A stretch of 12,452 nt of DNA, from contig CAIQLZ010000105.1 of the NCBI GenBank assembly GCA_903872785.1, positions 1 through 12,452 on the forward strand, given 5' to 3'. The stretch comes from Candidatus Levyibacteriota bacterium (GTDB lineage: Bacteria > Patescibacteriota > Microgenomatia > Levybacterales > UBA12049). Numbering within the stretch: the first letter of the stretch is position 1; every line of letters starts with the position of its first letter. Under the pieces are notes generated by a model. That model was not told the DNA's origin. It saw only the letters and a program-made list of their open reading frames with translations, and made no database searches. The position numbers were made by a program, and so were the translations under genes. Below are positions 7,134 to 12,452 of the stretch, piece by piece.

Positions 7134-9893
7134 ATGTCAAAACTCAAAAGTATAAATCAAAAGTATAATCCATCGGAAATTGAAGCTAAATGGCAGAAAA
7201 TTTGGGAAAAGGAGAAAATTTATTCTCCAAATTTGGATATGTCTTTCGACTTCGCTCAAGAGCTCCGGCCTTTTTATAATCTCATGATGTTTCCGTATCC
7301 CTCGGCTGAAGGAATGCATGTTGGCAATATGTATGCTTTTACGGGCGCAGATGTTTATGGTCGATTTCAGAGAATGCAAGGCAAATCGGTTTTTGAGCCT
7401 ATTGGTCTTGATGGATTTGGAATCCATAGCGAGAACTACGCAATAAAGCAGGGTATGCATCCTGCAGAACAGGCTAAGATCTCCGAAAAAAACTTTTACA
7501 GACAGTTAAAGAGCATCGGAAACAGTTTTGATTGGTCGCGAACGGTAGAGACATACAAACCTGAATATTACAAATGGACACAGTGGTTATTTGTCCAATT
7601 ATTTAAGGCTGGTCTTGCTTATCGCAAGAAGGCTCCGGTTAATTTTTGTCCTTCCTGTAAGACTGTTTTGGCAGACGAACAGGTTGAAAGAGGCCTGTGT
7701 GAACGTTGCAATTCAATAATTGAAAAAAGAGATTTAGAACAGTGGTTTTTCAAAATTACAAAGTATGCTGATAGGTTGCTTAATGGTTTGAACCAGATTG
7801 ATTGGGATGAAAAGATCAAAATCGCCCAAAAGCAGTGGATTGGGAAATCAGAAGGGGCCTTAGTCAAGTTTGAAATTGATGACTCAAGGCTTAAGAATAA
7901 GGAGATTGAGGTTTTTACCACCAGGCTAGATACCTTATTTGGTGCGACTTTTTTAGTTTTATCTCCGGGACATCCTCTTATTACAAATATTACTAAAGCA
8001 GAGGTTAAAAAATACGTTGAGGAAGCAAAAAAGAAAACTGTTATAGAGAAAGCAGGAGAGAAGACAGGCGTATTCAGCGGTTTATATGTAATTAATCCCG
8101 TAAATAATGAAAAAATTCCTGTTTGGATTGCAAATTATGTTTTAATGGGCTATGGAACTGGTGCAATCATGGCTGTTCCAGCGCATGATCAACGTGATCA
8201 CGATTTTGCGATTAAATATAAACTTCCGATAATAAAAGTTATTCAGTCATACAATGAGTTTCAGTCATTGATCATGCGAAAAAGTGTTAAAGTTAAAGAA
8301 TTTAAAAAAGATATAGCAGCGAAAGGAATGTATGTTAAAGATTATTATGATTGGGGATTAATTGTTATAGGTGGAGATTATATTAAAAATGATTATCTAA
8401 AGATTATACAGAATCATTTACTGCCTGGCTCATGGTATGCAGATGCGGATGGGAGTTTGAGAGCTGTTATTTTTAAAAATAAAATATTTACTTTGCCAGA
8501 CGAAGCTGACGAAGCTTTTAAGTATGGAAAGGAGATTGGAATTTCAGGAGGGCAGTTGGATTGGCAGACTAAAGAAAATTATGCCTATTGCTACGAGGGT
8601 ATCTATGGAAAACTTATTAATTCGGGCAGATTTGATAATCTTCAAGTTTCTCAAGCATCAGATAGATTAATAGAATTATTTCCAGAGAAGATTAGAAAAG
8701 AAATTAATTACCATCTTCGGGATTGGTTGATTTCAAGACAACGTTATTGGGGTCCGCCAATTCCAATGATTTATTGTGAATCTTGCGATTGGCAGAGCGT
8801 TCCGGAAAAAGATTTACCGGTTGAGTTGCCATTTATCAAAGACTATAAACCCTTAGGAACAGGTAAGTCTCCTTTGGCAAATCATCCAGAATTTTATAAA
8901 ACAAAATGCCCGAAATGCCAAAAAGAAGCAAAAAGGGAAACAGATGTTTCCGATACCTTTTTGGACAGCGCCTGGTATTTCCTAAGATATCCTTCAACTG
9001 ATATAGATAATACTGCTTTTGATATGGAAAGGCTAAAAAAATGGCTTCCCGTAAATATGTATATTGGCGGAGCAGAGCATTCAGTGCTACATCTTCTATA
9101 TTCGCGGTTTATGACCATGGCCCTTAAGGATTTAGGGTTAATTAACTTCGAAGAGCCATTTACACAGTTCCGTGCACATGGATTAATAATCAAAGATGGG
9201 GCAAAAATGAGTAAAAGCAAGGGAAATATAGTGGTGTCCGATTTGTATATCAAGAAATTTGGAGCAGATACTTTACGAACATACTTAATGTTTATGGGTC
9301 CTTTTAGTCAAGGAGGAGATTTTAGAGATACTGGTACAGGGGGAATGTTTAAATTTTTAAAGAGAATATGGGCATTGTTTTCAGCGGGTCCTGTTGGGAG
9401 TCCTTCCTCTGTCGCCACCAGCCCTCAGATAATGCATAAAACAATTAAGAAGGTTACAGGGGATATTGAAAAACTAAATTACAATACTGCTATTGCGGCT
9501 CTCATGGAGTGGTACAATTTTCTCTCACAACAAAAATCTGTTAGCAAAGAAGAAATTGAAGTGTTTGTAAAACTTCTTGCGCCTTTTGCGCCACATATTA
9601 GTGAAGAACTTTATCAATTATTAAATGGAAAAAAGGAATTTTCCTCAATACATAATTCTTCTTGGCCGAAATTTGATCCAAAGTTTTTGGTAAAGAATGA
9701 ACTTATTATTGTAGTTCAGATAAATGGAAAATTAAGAGGGAATATTGTAGTTGATTCTGCAATCTCCAAAAACAAAACTAAAGTAGAAGAGTTAGCAATC
9801 AAAGAGAGTAATGTGCAAAATCACCTAAAGAGCAAAAGCATCAAAAAAGTAATCTATATTCAAGGAAAAATAATTAATTTTGTAGCCGTATAA
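7134..9893 (+). CDS. leuS: Leucyl-tRNA synthetase, with two lineage-type insertions
   Basis: This enzyme charges tRNA-Leu with leucine using ATP, in the cytoplasm. It is a class I synthetase of 919 residues, longer than the usual 800-880. Signatures in order: PYPSAEGMHVGN (54-65, the HIGH motif in its HVGN form); a zinc site with CPSC at 172-175 and CERC at 189-192; the editing-domain threonine-rich motif FTTRLDTLFGA (from 261, with RLD where RPD is usual); the editing motif AVPAHDQRD (347-355) with the aspartates expected to hold the misacylated amino group; RDWLISRQRYWG (529-540); a second cysteine set CESC (548-551) and CPKC (592-595); KMSKS (691-695); a helical anticodon-binding region; and a C-terminal domain with VVQINGKLRG near the end. 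An insertion of about 110 residues sits at 372-482, and a short one at about 36-46 in front of the catalytic motif. All catalytic and editing signatures are present, so it should be active. The decayed comEA starts one base after its stop. Confidence 0.97.
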   Translation: MSKLKSINQKYNPSEIEAKWQKIWEKEKIYSPNLDMSFDFAQELRPFYNLMMFPYPSAEGMHVGNMYAFTGADVYGRFQRMQGKSVFEPIGLDGFGIHSENYAIKQGMHPAEQAKISEKNFYRQLKSIGNSFDWSRTVETYKPEYYKWTQWLFVQLFKAGLAYRKKAPVNFCPSCKTVLADEQVERGLCERCNSIIEKRDLEQWFFKITKYADRLLNGLNQIDWDEKIKIAQKQWIGKSEGALVKFEIDDSRLKNKEIEVFTTRLDTLFGATFLVLSPGHPLITNITKAEVKKYVEEAKKKTVIEKAGEKTGVFSGLYVINPVNNEKIPVWIANYVLMGYGTGAIMAVPAHDQRDHDFAIKYKLPIIKVIQSYNEFQSLIMRKSVKVKEFKKDIAAKGMYVKDYYDWGLIVIGGDYIKNDYLKIIQNHLLPGSWYADADGSLRAVIFKNKIFTLPDEADEAFKYGKEIGISGGQLDWQTKENYAYCYEGIYGKLINSGRFDNLQVSQASDRLIELFPEKIRKEINYHLRDWLISRQRYWGPPIPMIYCESCDWQSVPEKDLPVELPFIKDYKPLGTGKSPLANHPEFYKTKCPKCQKEAKRETDVSDTFLDSAWYFLRYPSTDIDNTAFDMERLKKWLPVNMYIGGAEHSVLHLLYSRFMTMALKDLGLINFEEPFTQFRAHGLIIKDGAKMSKSKGNIVVSDLYIKKFGADTLRTYLMFMGPFSQGGDFRDTGTGGMFKFLKRIWALFSAGPVGSPSSVATSPQIMHKTIKKVTGDIEKLNYNTAIAALMEWYNFLSQQKSVSKEEIEVFVKLLAPFAPHISEELYQLLNGKKEFSSIHNSSWPKFDPKFLVKNELIIVVQINGKLRGNIVVDSAISKNKTKVEELAIKESNVQNHLKSKSIKKVIYIQGKIINFVAV
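7242..7270 (+). repeat. Probable small dispersed repeat read in frame inside leuS
   Basis: About 29 bases around CTTTCGACTTCGCTCAAG are 17/29 G or C in an otherwise AT-rich gene. They encode SFDFAQELRP, just ahead of YNLMMFPYPS. Strings of this type (TTCGACTTCGCTCAGGACAAG and variants, giving SFDFAQD in frame) are, to my knowledge, a widespread small repeat of environmental bacterial genomes. LeuRS homologues normally pass here with a short lysine-rich turn. The identification rests on memory of the repeat; no other copy is in this window. Confidence 0.6.
8247..8579 (+). other. Inserted domain of about 110 residues within LeuRS
   Basis: Residues about 372-482 lie between the end of the editing domain (FAIKYKLPI) and the returning catalytic core (INSGRFDNL). 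Most bacterial LeuRS have only a short connection there. The insert contains DYYDWGLIVIGGDY, a central SWYADADGSLRAVIFKNKIF with strand-turn-strand character, and a helical end around EAFKYGKEIGI. I recall related inserts in synthetases of candidate-phylum bacteria, but no function is known to me. It could modulate editing-domain movement or bind RNA. Confidence 0.7.
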
Positions 9894-9894
9894 A

Positions 9895-10465
9895 ATGAAC
9901 ACTCAGGAGCTTATTTCTAAATAGGTTCTTCTAATAAAAAAGCATTGGCTTCCCCTAGCTCTGGGAATCCTAGTGGTGATATTCTTTGCATAGAGTTTGA
10001 TATGGTTGTTTGCGGCCAATAAAACGAGTTCGGAAAACATTGTCTTTGAGGCTAATTCTGCGATTAACAAGCAAACTAAGGTAAAAGCAATGTTGGTAGA
10101 TATAGAAGGGGCTGTAGCGAAACCTGGGATATATAAATTACCACTGGGATCAAAAATTCAAGATGTTTTAATTATCGCAGGCGGATTATCAGCTAAAGCA
10201 GATAGAGAGTATCTTGCCAAAAATTTCAATTTAGCAACGAAATTAACTGACGGAGCAGAAATATATACTGAATATTTCAGAAGCAGTCAAGGGAGATTGA
10301 CTGCTAAAAACATCTTCGGAAGGAGTAGTTGTTGGTGTCTTGATAAATATTAATATTGCCTCGCAGTTTGAACTTGATACATTAACAGGAGTGGGTTCGG
10401 TGACAGTGCAAAAAATTATAGCAGGAAAACTGTACAATTCCGTAAGCAAACTTTTAGACAAATAA
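9895..10465 (+). pseudogene. comEA: Decayed comEA (DNA-binding competence protein)
   Basis: ComEA is a membrane-anchored receptor that binds incoming DNA during transformation. The start ATG at 9895 lies one base after the leuS stop. Reading frame 1 gives MNTQELISK, a TAG (9922-9924), VLLIKKHWLPLALGILVVIF as a membrane helix, a second TAG (9991-9993), then a soluble domain with VDIEGAVAKPGIYKLPLGSK and AGGLSAKA, the SLBB fold typical of ComEA. Near 10261-10267 (ATATATA) the sense moves to frame 2: YILNISEAVKGD, a TGA (10298-10300), then INIASQFELDTLTGVGSVTV and QKIIAGKLYNSVSKLLDK, the helix-hairpin-helix DNA-binding domain, ending TAA at 10463-10465. Two amber codons, one opal codon and one frameshift make a functional product very unlikely. 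A TTG at 9997 could start a 118-residue fragment with only the SLBB part. Confidence 0.85.
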
Positions 10466-10518
10466 ATAATAGGCGTTGAAGTATTTGACTAGATCAAGGA
10501 TAAAATTGTAATCTATTA

Positions 10519-10907
10519 ATGAATTTCAAACTATTTTAGTTCTCCTTGTGATTCTTGGTTTCAGATTTTACTTTTTTTATTCGGATCAATCTCAATTTAC
10601 AAATGGTCAGGAAATCAGCTCTAAAACTACAATTTTATCTCAACTGCAGGCTATTGGCAGTCAATAGACATTTATTGCTATTTACCAAAATCAAAAAATT
10701 ATAATTGTAATCAGTCGTTTTCCTGAAATTAATTATGGGGATCTTGTGCGTATTTTTGGAAAAACAAGCAATGGGAATTGCGGACTGCTAACAACGTCCA
10801 ATATTTTTAGTTTATTAAGAGATAAGAACATTAAAACTTTTAGATCAGATCAGGCAGGAGATATTGAAATCATTTCAGATGGAGAGAGTTTTTTGATGAG
10901 GAATTAA
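10519..10907 (+). pseudogene. comEC: Decayed and truncated comEC N-terminal fragment (DUF4131-like)
   Basis: ComEC is the inner-membrane channel for transforming DNA. An ATG at 10519 reads MNFKLF and then a TAG. Restoring one T to the run at 10534-10537 gives MNFKLFLVLLVILGFRFYFF, a classic first membrane helix. Sense continues in frame 3 through YSDQSQFTNGQEISSKTTIL to an in-frame TAG at 10665-10667 (in SQ-stop-TF, consistent with CAG to TAG). It then runs through RFPEINYGDLVRIFGKTS, the small beta domain found at the ComEC amino terminus, and ends SFLMRN at a TAA (10905-10907). The several-hundred-residue membrane core and the beta-lactamase-like part are missing. It starts 53 bases after the comEA remnant. 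Assignment as comEC rests on the helix, the beta-domain pattern and the comEA neighbour. Confidence 0.7.
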
Positions 10908-12442
10908 TTAACAGTTTGAAAGGGTTTCGCTAGGGAAGTTACAGTGGTCTTTTGAGCCTCGTATGATGCTTTAGTATCATCCGTAGCTGGCAGGCTAAAA
11001 GAGAAGGTTGTGCCTTGTCCTTGAGCGGATTTTACCCATATTCTTCCTTGATGTGACTCAACGATTCCCTTGATAAGATAAAGTCCCAAACCTGTGCCCA
11101 TAATTGCGAGTTCTTCGGTTGTATCTTTGGCCTGCATATATTTGGCAAAAAGCAACTTTTGCTGTTCCGGTTTAATTCCAATTCCGTTATCCGAAACAGA
11201 AATAACAATGTATTTATCCAGACTTAAAAATTCTCCCATCGGAGAAACACCATCCAAAACCGGAGGAATTACTTTGCAATCTATTTTAACTTTCACTTTA
11301 CCTCCTTCAGGCGTGAATTTGAGACTATTTGACAAAAGATTGTCGATTACCTGGCTGATTCTTATTTCATCAAAGGAAATCTCTGGGATACGTTCAGGCA
11401 AAAGTTCAAAACTTAAGGAAATATTTTTTCTTTCTGCCTGAGGAACAAAGGATCGTATTTCATCTTTGACTAATTTTGCAATATCACCTTTGGTTTTTTG
11501 CAAGACTAATTTTCCTGCATCAAGTTTGGCAGCATCCAAAATCGAACCGATCTGACCCAAAATTTTTTTCGCCTGCTGATGAATAATTTCCAAAAACTTT
11601 AATTTTCGATCTTCTCCGAGAGTCTCTTTGTCTGTGATTATAAGTTCGACTGAATCTTTGATGGCTGTAGCTGGACTACGTAATTCATGAATCATAATAT
11701 TGAGTAGATCCTCTTTCAGTAATTCTTTCTTCTTGAACTCTGTAACATTGCGTAAAATAAATAATGTCCTTTCCTGCCCAACAGGATTTATAAATATATC
11801 CAAGATTTTACCGTTAATTTGGATTTCTTTTTGAAAATCTGGCTTTTTGGATAACATGATGTCCCTTGTCTTATCTGCAAGGTTTAAATTTTGTGGAAAG
11901 ACAGCTGAAATATCCAGAAAATTAGCATTTACTGAAATTCCTAAAATCTTTGTTGCAGAATTATTTATTGTTAATAAATTGTTTCTACTATCAACCATAA
12001 AAATTCCGTCATCCAGATTGTTAATTAACGAGGAGTATTTTTTTGTTTCTAATTCAATCGTTTGGCTAAAATGCGTCAAAGCTGTGGAAGCTGCGTCTAT
12101 AATTTCATGTAAATCTTCCATGTTGGAGTAGGCATTTTCAGAAGTTGAAGATAAATGTAATAGAGCCAGGACTTTATTATTGGCAATAAGAGGCGAATGA
12201 AAAGAAGATAAGTAAGTTGATTTGCCGGCGTTTTTAATTGGCGCACCATATATTTTTTTGTTGATTTGTGGGGGAAGTTTTCCAACTAATTTTTCCAAAG
12301 AAGACAGCATGCTTTGTTCAACTTTTTTTATGTATTCTTCATTTACATCTTCTTCAGTATAGATCGTAAAAATAACTTGTGCGTCTTTTAAAACCATTGA
12401 GGCTGCCATGGAATAATTGAGGAAATTCCGTAAAGAAACCAT
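10904..12442 (-). CDS. Sensor histidine kinase with GAF-like and PAS domains (probably partial at N terminus)
   Basis: This is a two-component sensor: it autophosphorylates on histidine and passes the phosphate to a response regulator that is not in this window. The 512 visible residues start with a region of about 125 residues that looks like part of a GAF domain (SSFHSPLIANNKVLALLHLS). A PAS domain follows (about 132-225, LDDGIFMVDSRNNLLTINNS), then the H box IMIHELRSPATAI with the phosphate-accepting His252. The ATPase domain has the N box NLLSNSLKFTPEGG, G1 DNGIGI (418-423) and G2 GTGLGL (449-454), plus a 30-residue polar tail. All catalytic motifs are intact. No membrane helix is visible. 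The ATG at 12440-12442 has no Shine-Dalgarno sequence, and the frame stays open to the window edge (three more codons), so the true start, perhaps with membrane segments, is probably outside. Its TAA overlaps the stop of the convergent comEC remnant. Confidence 0.93.
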   Translation of the reverse strand: MVSLRNFLNYSMAASMVLKDAQVIFTIYTEEDVNEEYIKKVEQSMLSSLEKLVGKLPPQINKKIYGAPIKNAGKSTYLSSFHSPLIANNKVLALLHLSSTSENAYSNMEDLHEIIDAASTALTHFSQTIELETKKYSSLINNLDDGIFMVDSRNNLLTINNSATKILGISVNANFLDISAVFPQNLNLADKTRDIMLSKKPDFQKEIQINGKILDIFINPVGQERTLFILRNVTEFKKKELLKEDLLNIMIHELRSPATAIKDSVELIITDKETLGEDRKLKFLEIIHQQAKKILGQIGSILDAAKLDAGKLVLQKTKGDIAKLVKDEIRSFVPQAERKNISLSFELLPERIPEISFDEIRISQVIDNLLSNSLKFTPEGGKVKVKIDCKVIPPVLDGVSPMGEFLSLDKYIVISVSDNGIGIKPEQQKLLFAKYMQAKDTTEELAIMGTGLGLYLIKGIVESHQGRIWVKSAQGQGTTFSFSLPATDDTKASYEAQKTTVTSLAKPFQTVN

Positions 12443-12452
12443 GATAATGTCA

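Noticed and set aside
9997..10353. A 118-residue open frame with a TTG start containing the SLBB domain, as a genuine small gene
   Set aside because: Its coding sense continues upstream through two TAG codons to a natural ATG one base after leuS, and downstream in another frame to a helix-hairpin-helix domain. It is the longest open piece of a broken comEA, and its last residues (from about TEYFRSS) are out-of-frame translation.
9895..10465. UGA-as-glycine genetic code (as in Gracilibacteria/Absconditabacteria) to explain the TGA in comEA
   Set aside because: About 3,500 codons of intact genes contain no in-frame TGA despite many glycines, and the same gene also has TAG codons and a frameshift.
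1..12452. CRISPR arrays, insertion sequences, rRNA or tRNA genes
   Set aside because: No regularly spaced repeats, transposase frames with terminal inverted repeats, or structural RNA signatures were seen on either strand.

Overview
The window is AT-rich and looks chromosomal. It most likely comes from an uncultured Candidate Phyla Radiation (Patescibacteria) bacterium, probably Microgenomates-like. The basis is inference from gene style: a leucyl-tRNA synthetase enlarged by lineage-type insertions, a very large fibre-like surface protein of the kind common in these genomes, a pair of small secreted beta-rich proteins, and a comEA/comEC competence locus. All five long intact genes stop with TAA, and their roughly 3,500 codons contain no in-frame TAG or TGA, so the standard code is expected.

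Layout, left to right. Positions 1-66 may hold the last 21 codons of a plus-strand gene. A hairpin-rich stretch (80-140) separates it from a convergent minus-strand gene of 1,492 codons (178-4656). That protein carries two tandem tyrosine-recombinase core-binding (SAM-like) domains but no catalytic domain, then one membrane segment, then about 1,100 residues resembling phage-tail-fibre and CPR surface modules. A 665-base stretch without a recognisable gene follows (4657-5321). Next come two minus-strand genes joined by a TAATG stop/start overlap: a secreted, cysteine-containing beta protein (6311-7057) and a membrane-anchored beta-sandwich protein (5322-6311). Together they resemble the WxL / DUF916-type surface pairs of Gram-positive bacteria. 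Divergent from them is leuS (7134-9893).

One base after leuS begins a decayed comEA (9895-10465: two TAG stops, one frameshift, one TGA). It is followed by a decayed, truncated comEC amino-terminal piece (10519-10907: one frameshift, one TAG, and an end just where the membrane core should begin). The plus-strand order was therefore once leuS-comEA-comEC, and DNA uptake by this locus is probably lost. The right end is occupied by a convergent minus-strand sensor histidine kinase whose stop overlaps the stop of the comEC remnant; its amino terminus probably lies outside the window.

The most notable points are the recombinase-domain/surface-fibre fusion, the two insertions in leuS (one a probable small dispersed repeat read in frame, the other a domain of about 110 residues next to the editing domain), the stepwise decay of comEA/comEC, and a set of competing hairpins downstream of the fibre gene. 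I did not identify a clearly new multi-gene system; the fibre protein and the secreted pair are the best candidates for undescribed biology.
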